A stretch of 43,583 nt of DNA from Phycisphaeraceae bacterium (GCA_029260715.1 JAJDCS010000002.1:1-43583), one strand, 5' to 3'. Counted from the first letter of the stretch, positions 16,198 through 24,937 are shown. A program made the numbers and translations. Notes: generated by a model from the sequence alone, not told the origin.

Positions 16198-17013
16198 TTA
16201 GTACTTGATCCATTCGAGGCACAGGCCTGTGGGGGGTAGGGTGGGGCCGGCTTGGCGGCGGTCGCATGTGGCTAGGATTTGGTCGATTCGATTGGGTTGG
16301 AAGTGCCCTCGGCCGACTTCGATGAGCGTGCCGGCGATGATGCGGACCATGTTGTAGAGGAAGCCGGTGCCTTCGACGACGATGTGTAGTTCGGGGTCGT
16401 GGCGTTCTATTTCGCAGCGTAGGACGGTTCGCACGGTGGTGGCTCGGCCGTGGCTGGCGGCGGCGAAGCCCTCGAAGTCGTGCGTGCCGACGATGCGTGC
16501 GGCGGCGGCGGCCATGGCGGTGGTGTCTAGCGGTATCCAGCAGTGCCAGACGGTGTGGCGGATGGCCAGCGGGCGGCGCGTGGTGTTGTGGATGCGGTAG
16601 CGGTACTGCTTGCTGGCGGCGTCGCTGATGGCGTCGAAGGTGGTGGGTGCGGGTTCGGCGGAGACGACTTCCACGTCTTGCGGCAGGCGGCTGTTGATGG
16701 CGGTGGCGAGGCGTTCGGTGGGGATGGTGGTATCGGCGTTGAAGTGGGCGGTTTGGCCGACTGCGTGGACACCGGCGTCGGTGCGCGAGGCGCCGACCAG
16801 GCTGATCGGCTGACGCAGGACGCGGCGGAGGGTGTCTTCGACGGTGCCTGCGACGGTGCGCAGGGGTTGGCCGTCGAGGGTGACTTGCTTCTGCCAGCCG
16901 TGGAAGGCTGTGCCGTCGTAGGCGAGGGTGAGCTTGTAGCGTTGGCGCGTGGCGGTGGCAGGGGGGATAGCCGCGGCTGGGTCGCACGTCGTTAAAAAGT
17001 CTTGCTGGGTCAT
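16198..17013 (-). CDS. truA: tRNA pseudouridine(38-40) synthase TruA
   Basis: It converts uridines 38, 39 and 40 in the anticodon stem-loop of many tRNAs to pseudouridine. The 271-residue product fits the family. Visible motifs are LAYDGTAFHGWQKQ near the N-terminus, GASRTDAGVHAVGQ with the catalytic Asp79, and GTGFLYNMVRIIAGTLIEVG in the C-terminal half. The first 25 residues before YKLTLAYDG are not conserved, so translation may start a little later. It runs in the same direction as its neighbours, 18 nt after the AhbAB-like gene, and is probably in the same operon. Confidence 0.93.
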   Translation of the reverse strand: MTQQDFLTTCDPAAAIPPATATRQRYKLTLAYDGTAFHGWQKQVTLDGQPLRTVAGTVEDTLRRVLRQPISLVGASRTDAGVHAVGQTAHFNADTTIPTERLATAINSRLPQDVEVVSAEPAPTTFDAISDAASKQYRYRIHNTTRRPLAIRHTVWHCWIPLDTTAMAAAAARIVGTHDFEGFAAASHGRATTVRTVLRCEIERHDPELHIVVEGTGFLYNMVRIIAGTLIEVGRGHFQPNRIDQILATCDRRQAGPTLPPTGLCLEWIKY

Positions 17014-17031
17014 TTTTTAGCCCATGCAAGC

Positions 17032-18162
17032 TTACGCGCGCATCTGTTGTGGGTCCAAGCCGACTTGTTTACACCACTGCTGATAGGCGATGGGGGAGAT
17101 CTCCGACGGCTTGATCTCGCTGCGCCCGCCCCAGAAGACGTTGGTGTAGCTGACGGGGATGGAGACGGATTCGAGGTGTTGGTCGATGGCGGTTTTGTGT
17201 TCGAGGAGCTTGGCTTTGTCGGTGCCGTGTGCGACGGCCATGACGTTCACGTTTTTGAACTCGGGGCCGGCTTCGCGCCAGTAGGCGTGGGTGAGGATGT
17301 GATGGCGGCCGACCTGTTGCCCGGCTTCGAGCTCCCTGCCATGGGGGACGGCCCAGTGGAACAGCGCGTTGAACTTGGTGACGCGTGAGCCGTCGGAGAG
17401 TTTTTTAACGTGTTCCAGAAAGGTTGAGAATCGGCCGACCACGCCGCGATGGTTCAGGGCCTGGGCGAGGCGGGTGAACTCTTCGAGTGTCATGCCCGCT
17501 TCGCTTGCGCGGTGTTGCCAGGGGTTGGGTTGGATTTCGTCGGGCTCGAATTCGCGCTTCAGGGCGGTGAGCACCCGCCACTCTTGGTCGTTTAACTCGA
17601 CGATGTTGGTATCGGTGACTTTGGCCAGGTCGTCGGTCTTGGCGCCGGGTGGCAAGTCCTTTCGTCGGACGTGCCCGACGCCCAGGGCGAAGAGTCGTTT
17701 GGCGGGCATGAGGCGGTAGTGGTCGGCGCCGGTCTGCTTGACCAGGAAGTCGCAGTGCTTGGTCATGGAAAAACCTTGTGGCACTTTGAGCGTGGTCCAG
17801 AGGCGGTAGGTTGAGCCGGGCGTGGCGGCGTCTGTGGAGCGGACGACGACGTGACCCGAGAACGGGTCTTGCTGGAACATGTAATCGAAGGCGGGGTCGA
17901 GGCGGTCTGGCGATACCTGCCAAGCGACGAGCGCGCCGGGGGCGAGGCTGGTGGTTAATAGTGTTTGACGCACGCGGCGGATGGTGCCGCCGGTGAGCAT
18001 GGCGCGGATGCGTTCGAGGACGGTGTCGAGGTCGACGCCCGACAGGCGGCTGATCTCCTGGAAGGGTGTGGGGAGGAAGCCTTGGATGCGGTCCTCGGAC
18101 ACGGCCAAGATTTTGGCGTTGGTGGGGTCGTCGATGCTAACGGGTATGGTCGAAGCGGTCAT
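17032..18162 (-). CDS. Tandem AhbA/AhbB (NirD/NirL)-type siroheme-decarboxylase-like protein
   Basis: A 376-residue protein with two similar halves, each an Lrp/AsnC-like winged helix plus a ferredoxin-like domain. Half 1 (about 10-180) has FQEISRLSGVDLDTVLERI and YRLWTTLKVP followed by LMPAKRLFALGVG. Half 2 (about 190-370) has LNDQEWRVLTALKREF and THAYWREAGPEFKNVNVMAV. These patterns match the AhbA/AhbB and NirDL/GH family, which decarboxylates siroheme to didecarboxysiroheme for heme d1 or alternative heme synthesis. Normally the two are separate proteins of 150-180 residues that form a heterodimer. A divergent regulator of the same fold is possible. No other alternative-heme gene is nearby. 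Confidence 0.62.
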   Translation of the reverse strand: MTASTIPVSIDDPTNAKILAVSEDRIQGFLPTPFQEISRLSGVDLDTVLERIRAMLTGGTIRRVRQTLLTTSLAPGALVAWQVSPDRLDPAFDYMFQQDPFSGHVVVRSTDAATPGSTYRLWTTLKVPQGFSMTKHCDFLVKQTGADHYRLMPAKRLFALGVGHVRRKDLPPGAKTDDLAKVTDTNIVELNDQEWRVLTALKREFEPDEIQPNPWQHRASEAGMTLEEFTRLAQALNHRGVVGRFSTFLEHVKKLSDGSRVTKFNALFHWAVPHGRELEAGQQVGRHHILTHAYWREAGPEFKNVNVMAVAHGTDKAKLLEHKTAIDQHLESVSIPVSYTNVFWGGRSEIKPSEISPIAYQQWCKQVGLDPQQMRA

Positions 18163-18305
18163 GAGCGTGATGTAGGTAGGGGTAACTGTCAGGGGTATAG
18201 TTTAGCGTATTGGTGGGTGGGGCGGGTGATTGGTCTGTTTTTTGTGGCGCGTTTTTTGATTCGTGGTAGGGCGGATCGCCTGTTTTACAGGTATGTACGC
18301 TCGGC

Positions 18306-18331
18306 ACTGGCTGGCAAGCAGCCAGTGGCAC
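18306..18331. repeat. Dispersed hairpin (R1), stand-alone copy
   Basis: Same hairpin as inside the elements at 1-275: ACTGGCTG, loop GCAAG, CAGCCAGT, then GGCAC. Here it lies between the flavin reductase stop and the AhbAB-like start, without recognisable outer inverted arms. Confidence 0.8.
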
Positions 18332-18355
18332 GCCTAAGGGGCTTTGAGGCGGGGG

Positions 18356-18856
18356 CTAGTACGTGAACCCGTTTTTGCGTAGGTGGACGTAGGGCTCTCC
18401 GGCGATGAACTCGCCTTTGCAGACCTTGCCGATGAACAGGTCGTGGTCGCCTTCGACGTCGATGTGGCAGACCAGTTCGCAGACCATGTATGACATGACG
18501 TTGGCGAGTATGGGCGCGCTCCACGTCGAGTTGGACTTCATCTCGAATCCGAGGAACGGGTCTTCGCCGGGCTTACAGCCGTTGGCGAATTTTCGCATGA
18601 TGATTTTTTCGTCGAGCGGCAGTTGGCAGACGCCGAAGTGCCTGGCTTCGCTGATCAGGGGCATGATGGGTCTGCCCTTGGCGACGGCGACGCTGACCAT
18701 GGGCGGCTCGAAGCAGGTCTGCTGTACCCAACTGGCGAGCATGCCCGTGCGTTGCTCGTCGTTTTGAGCGGTGAGGACGAACAGGCCTGAAGGGATGCGG
18801 CCGATCGCTTGTCCGATGCTCTCTTTTACCGGGTCTTCCTGTAATTTGTTTTGCAT
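18356..18856 (-). CDS. Flavin reductase-like FMN-binding split-barrel protein
   Basis: A 166-residue protein of the flavin reductase (DIM6/NTAB) family, which binds FMN in a split barrel and either supplies reduced flavin or acts as an FMN electron carrier. Family motifs are IGRIPSGLFVLTA, GMLASWVQQTCFEPPMVSVA, the core HFGVCQLP and the late DHDLFIGKVCKGEF. Length is typical. The ATG at 18854-18856 is used. It is upstream of, and on the same strand as, the AhbAB-like gene, from which it is separated by an R1 hairpin. The substrate or partner cannot be told from the sequence. Confidence 0.85.
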   Translation of the reverse strand: MQNKLQEDPVKESIGQAIGRIPSGLFVLTAQNDEQRTGMLASWVQQTCFEPPMVSVAVAKGRPIMPLISEARHFGVCQLPLDEKIIMRKFANGCKPGEDPFLGFEMKSNSTWSAPILANVMSYMVCELVCHIDVEGDHDLFIGKVCKGEFIAGEPYVHLRKNGFTY

Positions 18857-19000
18857 ACGGTGGCTGGGTGAATCGAAAACAAGGCGGGTTTTGTGTGCGG
18901 TCCCTCGCGAGTAGGCGCTCTCCCTGCGGTGTAAGCATAAAGGTTATCAGCCCGCTTAGCAAAGCCCGTTATGCACGGGGGTAAAGGCAGAAGCGGGGCG

Positions 19001-19627
19001 TCATTGATTTGGGGTATTTCGGCGTGCGTCGCGCAGTGATTTGGCTGCGTTTTGTAGGCCTGATCGCCACTCGATGTAGCGGTACGGCAGCCGGTGGGTG
19101 TCGTGCAGCGTGCGGAGTTTAGCTAGGAACGATTCGTAGAGTTCGTTTTGCCAGGCCTGGGTGCCCTGCTGGCAGAAGAACGCTCGGCAGCCCAGCGGTC
19201 GGATGGCGTGGACGGAGCACAGGCCGTCGGTTTGGAAGGGGCAGGGGCCTTGGGTGTCCATGTTCAGCAGCGGGTCTAGGTGGGCGTTGTGGTCGCCGGT
19301 TTGCTGGGCGTTGTGTGTCTCGTGTTGGCGCAAGACCCAGGCGATTTCTAGTGCGGTGACGTATAGCCGGTGGCCGTAGGCGTTGAAGTTGCAGCACCGG
19401 CCGCTGACCCAGCAGGTTGGGCCTCGGGATTGGATTTGCCGGTCGAGGTCTTGGTAGAGGGTTTTGATGGCGAGGTCGATTTCGGGTGTGGCTGCGGCGT
19501 GGTGGCAGTGCGCCCATGCGGCTGCGTCGTCGCTGTCGCCGGTGGGGGTTTGCAGGGGCGCGCGTGGTTCACGCGGGGTTGCTGTCCCGGATGATGCGGA
19601 TTTCTTCGATGGGGTAGAAGCGGCCAT
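19001..19627 (-). CDS. YkgJ-like cysteine-cluster protein (paralogue B)
   Basis: A 208-residue protein. After a non-conserved, Ala/Thr/Ser-rich N-terminus of about 45 residues, it carries a cysteine cluster: CWVSGRCCNF around residue 72-81, then CPFQTDGLCSVHAIRPLGCR and a further FFC. This arrangement matches the zinc/iron-chelating YkgJ family, whose biochemical role is largely unknown. The proposed ATG at 19627 lies inside the preceding Cys-cluster gene, giving a 59-nt overlap in another frame. Translation may start later, but no in-frame ATG lies before the conserved part. Translational coupling of the pair is likely. Confidence 0.75.
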   Translation of the reverse strand: MAASTPSKKSASSGTATPREPRAPLQTPTGDSDDAAAWAHCHHAAATPEIDLAIKTLYQDLDRQIQSRGPTCWVSGRCCNFNAYGHRLYVTALEIAWVLRQHETHNAQQTGDHNAHLDPLLNMDTQGPCPFQTDGLCSVHAIRPLGCRAFFCQQGTQAWQNELYESFLAKLRTLHDTHRLPYRYIEWRSGLQNAAKSLRDARRNTPNQ

Positions 19628-19997
19628 GGTCGATCCCGGGGCAGGTGTTGGCGGCTCGTCGCCAGTTTTCGGGTTTCTTGAGGTTTTCAGGCCAGAACGG
19701 CCACGTGCGGCACTGGGTGGGGCGGACGGGGTAGATGCCGCACTGGGCTTTGCCGTCTTCGGTGCGTGAGAGGAAGACGCAGTCCAGGCCGTGCTCGGTT
19801 TGGTGTTCGTTGAGGGAGCGGCGATTGTCGATCCTGTGTGTGTAACGACGCAGGAATGTGGAGCGGTCGATGCCCAGATGTTTGGCGATGGCGTCGGCCT
19901 CGTCGTCGCTGAACCAGACGTAGCCCGCTGGGCCGGTGCAGCAGTTGCCGCACTGCGTGCAGGAAAAGCTCAAACCTTCTTCGTACCACTGGGGCAT
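19569..19997 (-). CDS. YkgJ-like cysteine-cluster protein (paralogue A)
   Basis: A 142-residue protein with the CxxCxxCC signature of the family (CTQCGNCCTGPAGYVW at about 13-28) and later cysteines in DCVFLSRTEDGKAQCGIYPV and RPTQCRTWPFW. These cysteines probably bind a zinc ion or an iron-sulphur cluster. It is short and consists of just the core domain. Its 3' end overlaps the 5' end of the second Cys-cluster gene, and the two proteins may work together. The function is not established for the family. Confidence 0.85.
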   Translation of the reverse strand: MPQWYEEGLSFSCTQCGNCCTGPAGYVWFSDDEADAIAKHLGIDRSTFLRRYTHRIDNRRSLNEHQTEHGLDCVFLSRTEDGKAQCGIYPVRPTQCRTWPFWPENLKKPENWRRAANTCPGIDHGRFYPIEEIRIIRDSNPA

Positions 19998-20246
19998 TTA
20001 GCGACCCTTCTCTAAACCGTTCACCCGCCAGTGTACAGCGGCTGGGGTGTGGCGGCGATTTCGTTACGTCGGGTGCGGCGCGGTTGTAGCGTTTGGAACG
20101 GCTGTGCGGGTGGTAGCGTTTGTTTTGATGAACCCCGTGTGGTGGCGAGGGGATTCGCGTGGGGCGTGGGTATTGAGCCTTAAGCCTGATAGTTGTGGGG
20201 TCGATGGCTAGTGATGACGAGGGGAAACAACCCAGGGAGAATTTTT

Positions 20247-20579
20247 ATGCCTACCGATCCGTCCACTGGCGCGCCTCTGATTAGCGAGTTCGCTGACGAC
20301 CCGGACATGTTGGAGTTGGTGGAGATGTTTGTGGGCGAACTGCCCCAGCGCGTGGCTGACATCCAGCAGGCGGTGGACACATCGGACAAGGCGACGCTTG
20401 CGCGGCTGTCGCATCAGCTCAAGGGCTCCGCGGGCGGTTACGGGTTTACGCCGATCACCAACGCCGCGGCCGACGTTGAGAAGCTGGTCAAGGCTGACAA
20501 GCAGCTCCAGGACATCGAAGCGGAGATCGCCGAGTTGCTGACGCTGTGCCGGCGAGCTTCGAGCCAGCCCAAGGCGTAA
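20247..20579 (+). CDS. Stand-alone HPt (histidine phosphotransfer) protein
   Basis: A 110-residue, all-helical HPt domain. The phospho-accepting residue is His56 in ARLSHQLKGSAGGYGF, the standard HPt motif. Such proteins relay phosphate from a hybrid histidine kinase to a response regulator. The start is the ATG at 20247, which has AGGGAGA about 6 nt upstream; an earlier in-frame ATG (20193) would add residues without similarity to the family. No kinase or response regulator is encoded nearby, so it serves a distant system. Confidence 0.9.
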   Translation: MPTDPSTGAPLISEFADDPDMLELVEMFVGELPQRVADIQQAVDTSDKATLARLSHQLKGSAGGYGFTPITNAAADVEKLVKADKQLQDIEAEIAELLTLCRRASSQPKA

Positions 20580-20680
20580 TTCCTTTACCAATCGAACGGT
20601 TTATCACGTTAGCCCGTCCGCGGGTGGGGCGTCGCTATCGTGTTGTCTTTGGCGTTGATGGCTGAGTCTCCGGCCCCCGG

Positions 20681-20697
20681 GCCCCCTTCCGGGGGGC
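20681..20697. terminator. Possible GC hairpin terminator after the HPt gene
   Basis: GCCCCC, loop, GGGGGC forms a 6-bp GC stem about 100 nt past the HPt stop. There is no T-tract, so it could be a rho-assisted or processing structure, not a classical terminator. Confidence 0.35.
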
Positions 20698-20823
20698 TTG
20701 TCTGCCCGCAACCCTTGCAAATTTAGTTTGTTAAGCCGCCCCTCGTCGTTCGGTGGATATCCGACCGTGAGAGTGTAGAATAACCCTTCTATCGAAACAG
20801 CGAATCCCTTTTGGAGACTACTT

Positions 20824-21432
20824 ATGAAAGTCAAGCGTGTGTATGTGGCATTGGCGATCGCGGCGGCCGTGGGGCTGGGCGGGTTCATGGCGGCCCAGGC
20901 AGGGTACGTTTTGAAGGGGCAGCCCACCGCGGTGGCGGTGGTGGATATCCAGATTGTGTTCGAGTCTCTCAAAGAGAAAGTTCAGATCGAGGCGGACCTG
21001 AAGAGCAGGCTCGAGCAGCTCAACATGGACGAAGAAGGCCAGAAGCAGGAGTTGCAGGAGCTGCGCAGCGATCTCGAGATCCTCGCTCCCGACACGCCCG
21101 CGTTCAACGAGAAGCAAAACGCGCTTGAGCAGAAAGCGATCGAGCTGCAGACGTGGCGTGCGTTCCACACGCAGAAGCTCAACCACGAGCGCGGCCTACA
21201 GGTCGAGCGGCTGTACCGCAAGACGCTCGACGGGATCGGTCGCGTGGCCCAGCAGAACGGGTACGAGATCGTGCTGTTCAAGGAAAAGCCCGCTGATTTC
21301 CGCGGCGCCAAGCCCGAAGCGCTGAACACGCTGATCCAGGTGCGCAAGGTGCTCTGGTCGGCTGACAAGCTGGACCTGACCGACGAGGTCATCCAGTTGA
21401 TGAACAACCAATACAGCAACATGACGCCTTGA
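20824..21432 (+). CDS. OmpH/Skp-family periplasmic chaperone-like protein
   Basis: A 202-residue OmpH (Skp) homologue, expected to be a periplasmic trimer that holds unfolded outer-membrane proteins. The N-terminal hydrophobic segment (VYVALAIAAAVGLGGFMAAQAG) is a signal peptide or anchor. VAVVDIQIVFESLKEK is the conserved strand and helix that starts the family core. About 60-130 is the charged coiled-coil tentacle, and the C-terminal part repacks on the core. The ATG follows GGAGACTACTT. Skp/OmpH next to lpxD is a widespread arrangement in Gram-negative bacteria, and it heads the lipid A cluster here. Confidence 0.9.
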   Translation: MKVKRVYVALAIAAAVGLGGFMAAQAGYVLKGQPTAVAVVDIQIVFESLKEKVQIEADLKSRLEQLNMDEEGQKQELQELRSDLEILAPDTPAFNEKQNALEQKAIELQTWRAFHTQKLNHERGLQVERLYRKTLDGIGRVAQQNGYEIVLFKEKPADFRGAKPEALNTLIQVRKVLWSADKLDLTDEVIQLMNNQYSNMTP

Positions 21433-21537
21433 TGCGTTGAAGGGCGATTGTGCCGTGTTCGGTGGCGTGATGGGGGCGGTACGCCCGTTGGGGCGGCGCT
21501 GGTGCGTGGCCAAGTCTGTTTATTTATTCGTACGACC

Positions 21538-22566
21538 ATGCCTACGCACACCATTGGGCAGATCGCGCAGCGCGTCAAGGGCAGTCTGGTAGGCCCGGAT
21601 CATTTGACGATCCACGCGGTGGACCAGCTCAACGCCGCTGTGGAGGGGTGTATTTCATTTATCCGCGACAACCGCCACGCCAAGCAGTGGGCGCGGTCCA
21701 AGGCCACGGCGGCGCTGGTTTCGGCGGGCGTTGAATTAGAGCCCGGCGCGGGGCGGGCGCTGGTGCGGGTGGACGACGCGGACGTGGGCTTGGCGGTTGT
21801 GCTGGAGATGTTCTCGCCGCCCGCGCCCAAGCCGGAGGGCGGGGTGCATCCATCGGCGACGGTTGACGCGACGGCGCGGGTCGGCCCCGACGCGGCGATC
21901 GGGCCGGGGTGTGTAATCGGCAAGGGCGTGACGATCGGCGAGGGGTGCGTGCTGCACGCGAACGTGTGCGTGATGGACGACGCGGTGGTCGGCCCGGGGT
22001 GTGAGCTGTTCCCGGGTGTGGTGGTTTACCGTCTGTGCGAGTTGGGCAGCGGGGTGATCGTTCACGCCAACGCGGTGATCGGGGCTGACGGGTTTGGGTA
22101 CCGCCCGGCGCCCGACCGGTCGGGGCTGGTGAAGATCCCGCAGATCGGGACGGTCAAGATCGGCAACGACGTTGAGATCGGCGCGGGCGCTTGCATCGAC
22201 CGAGGCAAGTTTTCAGCGACGGTGATCGGCGACGGGACGAAGATTGATAACCTGTGTCATATCGCGCACAACTGCCGGATCGGCAAGGGGTGCGTGCTGG
22301 CGGCGCAGGTGGGGCTTTCGGGCAGTGTGGTGGTGGGGGACGGGGTGGCGATCGGCGGGCAGGTGGGCGTGGCGGACCACTTCACGGTGGGTGACGGCGC
22401 TCAATTGGCAGCCCAGGCGGGTGTGATCTGCGACGTGCCGGCTGGCGCGACGTGGTTCGGCACGCCGGCTCACGACCTGCGTGCCACGTTGCGGGAGGCG
22501 GTGGCCCTGCGTAGACTGCCCGACCTGATCAAAACACTAAAGAAAACAAGCACGCAAGACGGCTAA
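21538..22566 (+). CDS. lpxD: UDP-3-O-(3-hydroxyacyl)glucosamine N-acyltransferase LpxD
   Basis: LpxD adds the second acyl chain to the lipid A precursor. The 342-residue product starts at the ATG at 21538 ([15 protein letters not shown]); upstream codons lack family similarity. An N-terminal uridine-binding domain (about 1-100) precedes a long left-handed beta helix of hexapeptide repeats ([20 protein letters not shown]). The catalytic His244 lies in [12 protein letters not shown]. The C-terminal helix is short. It is the second gene of the ompH-lpxD-lpxC/fabZ-lpxA cluster. Confidence 0.96.
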   Translation: MPTHTIGQIAQRVKGSLVGPDHLTIHAVDQLNAAVEGCISFIRDNRHAKQWARSKATAALVSAGVELEPGAGRALVRVDDADVGLAVVLEMFSPPAPKPEGGVHPSATVDATARVGPDAAIGPGCVIGKGVTIGEGCVLHANVCVMDDAVVGPGCELFPGVVVYRLCELGSGVIVHANAVIGADGFGYRPAPDRSGLVKIPQIGTVKIGNDVEIGAGACIDRGKFSATVIGDGTKIDNLCHIAHNCRIGKGCVLAAQVGLSGSVVVGDGVAIGGQVGVADHFTVGDGAQLAAQAGVICDVPAGATWFGTPAHDLRATLREAVALRRLPDLIKTLKKTSTQDG

Positions 22567-22604
22567 GCGGGTTCCGCGCGGGCCTATGATGTAGGCGTAA
22601 CACC

Positions 22605-23978
22605 ATGGTATTGCTGCAAACCCAAAACCTGGCGAACGGCACCGAGCTTCAGCCCGGCCCGGTGATTGAGCAGCAACACACGATCGATAGCACGGTGACG
22701 GTCGAGGGTCCGGGGCTGTTCTCCGGGCACCCGGGCAAGGCGGTGTTTCACCCGGCGCCGGCGAACCACGGGATAGTGTTTGTGTGTCCCGAGCACGGCG
22801 GGGTGGAGATCCCCGCGTTGGTGCGGCACGTGGTGAAGCGCACGAGGCGGACGACGCTGCGCGTGGGTGATGCGGTGATCGAGACGTGTGAGCACTGTCT
22901 TAGCGCGGTGGCGGCGTTGGGGATTGATAATCTATTGATCGAAGTGGAAGGCCCGGAGCTGCCCGGGCTGGACACGTCGCCCAAGCAATATTTAGAAGCG
23001 CTGACGCAGGCGGGGTTACGAGCCAACGACGCGCCGCGGCAGCGGGTGGTGATCACCCAGCCGGTGGTGGTGCGTCAGGACGACGCGATGCTCGTGGCGC
23101 TGCCCAGCGACCAGCCTGCGTTGGAGATTACGTATGACCTGGACTATGGCCCGCGCACGGTGGTGGGCAGGCAGCACCGTACGTTTAGCATGTCCAACGG
23201 GGATTACGCATCTCAGATCGCCCCGGCCCGGACGTTTGTGCTGGAGGCCGAGGTGCAGGCCCTGCGCGCCGGGGGGATCGGCACGCACCTGACGGAAGAG
23301 GACGTGCTGGTGATCGGCGAGCAAGGCCCGCTGGGCGGTAACAAGATGCGGTTCTCCGACGAGCCGGTGCGTCACAAGATCGCCGACTTGATCGGTGATT
23401 TGTACCTGCTGGGCGCTCCGATTCAGGGGAGGATTATCGCGTATAAGTCGGGGCACTCACTCAACCACGCGCTGGTTCGTCGTTTGATCGAGATGCAGCG
23501 GCACCAGCGGCGTAGCCGTTTGGCGGTCAAGCCGAAGAACCTGCTGGATATCCGCAAGCTCAGCAGGATCTTGCCGCACCGCTACCCCATGCTCTTGGTT
23601 GACAGGGTGATCGAGATCGACCCGGACAAGCGGGTGGTGGGGATCAAAAACGTGACGATCAACGAGCCGTTTTTTCAGGGGCACTATCCGGGCGCGCCGA
23701 TCATGCCTGGGGTGTTGATCGTTGAGGCGATGGCCCAGTTGTCGGGTGTGCTGGTCGGGCAGACGCTTGAGCACACGGGTAAGCTGGCGGTACTGCTGAG
23801 CCTGGACCGTGTGAAGCTGCGCCGGCCGGTGACGCCGGGCGATCAGTTGGTGATGGAGGCCCAGGCGGTGCGGGTGCGCAGCAGGATCGCGCACCTGCGG
23901 TGTCGTGCGTACGTGGCGGACGACCTGGCTGCGGAGGCGGAAGTAAAATTTATGCTCGTGGACGACGAGCAGGATTAA
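22605..23978 (+). CDS. lpxC/fabZ: LpxC-FabZ fusion (lipid A deacetylase plus 3-hydroxyacyl-ACP dehydratase)
   Basis: A 457-residue bifunctional protein. Residues about 20-305 are LpxC, the zinc deacetylase that commits UDP-3-acyl-GlcNAc to lipid A. Zinc-site elements are CEHCLSAVAALGIDN (His97) and HKIADLIGDLYLLGAP (His257, Asp261), with the general-acid region AYKSGHSLNHAL. Residues about 310-457 are FabZ, with the ILPHRYPMLLVDRV motif and the catalytic GHYPGAPIMPG (His360). The two enzymes compete for, or feed from, the same 3-hydroxyacyl-ACP pool, so fusion may balance lipid A and fatty-acid synthesis. Such fusions are known from Bacteroidota and Planctomycetota. The ATG is 38 nt after lpxD. 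Confidence 0.95.
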   Translation: MVLLQTQNLANGTELQPGPVIEQQHTIDSTVTVEGPGLFSGHPGKAVFHPAPANHGIVFVCPEHGGVEIPALVRHVVKRTRRTTLRVGDAVIETCEHCLSAVAALGIDNLLIEVEGPELPGLDTSPKQYLEALTQAGLRANDAPRQRVVITQPVVVRQDDAMLVALPSDQPALEITYDLDYGPRTVVGRQHRTFSMSNGDYASQIAPARTFVLEAEVQALRAGGIGTHLTEEDVLVIGEQGPLGGNKMRFSDEPVRHKIADLIGDLYLLGAPIQGRIIAYKSGHSLNHALVRRLIEMQRHQRRSRLAVKPKNLLDIRKLSRILPHRYPMLLVDRVIEIDPDKRVVGIKNVTINEPFFQGHYPGAPIMPGVLIVEAMAQLSGVLVGQTLEHTGKLAVLLSLDRVKLRRPVTPGDQLVMEAQAVRVRSRIAHLRCRAYVADDLAAEAEVKFMLVDDEQD

Positions 23979-24071
23979 TCGTGCCGGGCGGCGGAGGGTT
24001 GCGTAAACTATCCGGCCGTGCCTGGCAGACAGGGCAACTGATCAGACGCAGGCCCTTGTGACTCGCAGCGT

Positions 24072-24920
24072 ATGAGCCGTATTCACCCGACATCCGTGGT
24101 TGACCCCAAGGCGCAGATCGACGCGAGCGTTGAGATCGGCCCGTTTTGCTACGTTGGGCCTGACGTGCGTATCGGCCCGGGCTGCCGCTTGGTGAGTCAT
24201 GTGACCGTCTTGGGCCAGACGACGCTGGGGGCCGACAACACGATATGGCCCCACGCCGTGCTGGGCGCCGACCCGCAGGACCTGAAGTACCACGGTGAGG
24301 AGAGCATTTTGGTGATCGGCGATCACAACTCGATCCGCGAGTCGGTCACGATCCACCTGGGCACGGAGAACGGCGGCGGGGTGACGCGGATCGGCAACGA
24401 CAACCTGATCATGGTCGGCGCCCACGTGGCTCACGACTGCTTGATCGCCAACCACGTGGTGTTGGCCAACTCGGTGCACCTGGCTGGGCACGTTTCGATT
24501 GAGGACCACGTGGTGGTTTCGGGTGCCACGGGGATTCACCACTTTGTCACGCTGGGGCAGTACGCTTTTATTGGCGGGATGACGCGGATCGTTCACGACG
24601 CGCCGCCGTTTATGATTGTTGAGGGCAACCCGTCGACGGTGCGTGGTGTGAATGTGATCGGCTTGGGGCGACACCAGTTTCCGGAGGAGAGCATCGACCT
24701 TCTCAAGGACGCCTACCGGCGGTTGTTCCGCAAGAGCAGCGCGGGTGTGGGGTGCGCGGGGACGGTGTCGGAGCACCTGGCGGTCCTTGAAACCGAATAC
24801 CCCGATGAAGAGTGCATCCAGTTGCTGATCCGGTTTATGCGCAACTCTTCGATCGGCATGTTCGGCCGGTACCGCGAGCGCCAACGCGCCGACAACCGCC
24901 AAAAAAGCCCGGTGCGGTAG
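24072..24920 (+). CDS. lpxA: UDP-N-acetylglucosamine acyltransferase LpxA
   Basis: LpxA transfers the first 3-hydroxyacyl chain to UDP-GlcNAc. The 282-residue product is a hexapeptide-repeat beta helix (IHPTSVVDPKAQIDASVEIG) with the catalytic His121 in GAHVAHDC. The family segments SGATGIHHFVTLGQYAFIGG and ATG-type loop are present, followed by the C-terminal helical domain that packs against UDP. The RNA between lpxC/fabZ and this gene is 93 nt and holds no obvious promoter. It is the last gene of the cluster and converges on the ClC gene, 17 nt away. No lpxB or lpxK is in the window. Confidence 0.96.
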   Translation: MSRIHPTSVVDPKAQIDASVEIGPFCYVGPDVRIGPGCRLVSHVTVLGQTTLGADNTIWPHAVLGADPQDLKYHGEESILVIGDHNSIRESVTIHLGTENGGGVTRIGNDNLIMVGAHVAHDCLIANHVVLANSVHLAGHVSIEDHVVVSGATGIHHFVTLGQYAFIGGMTRIVHDAPPFMIVEGNPSTVRGVNVIGLGRHQFPEESIDLLKDAYRRLFRKSSAGVGCAGTVSEHLAVLETEYPDEECIQLLIRFMRNSSIGMFGRYRERQRADNRQKSPVR

Positions 24921-24937
24921 GGGTTGGCCGTGTTACT

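Noticed and set aside
20193-20246. Upstream in-frame ATG for the HPt gene.
   Set aside because: The extra 18 residues have no HPt similarity, while the ATG at 20247 has a good AGGGAGA site.
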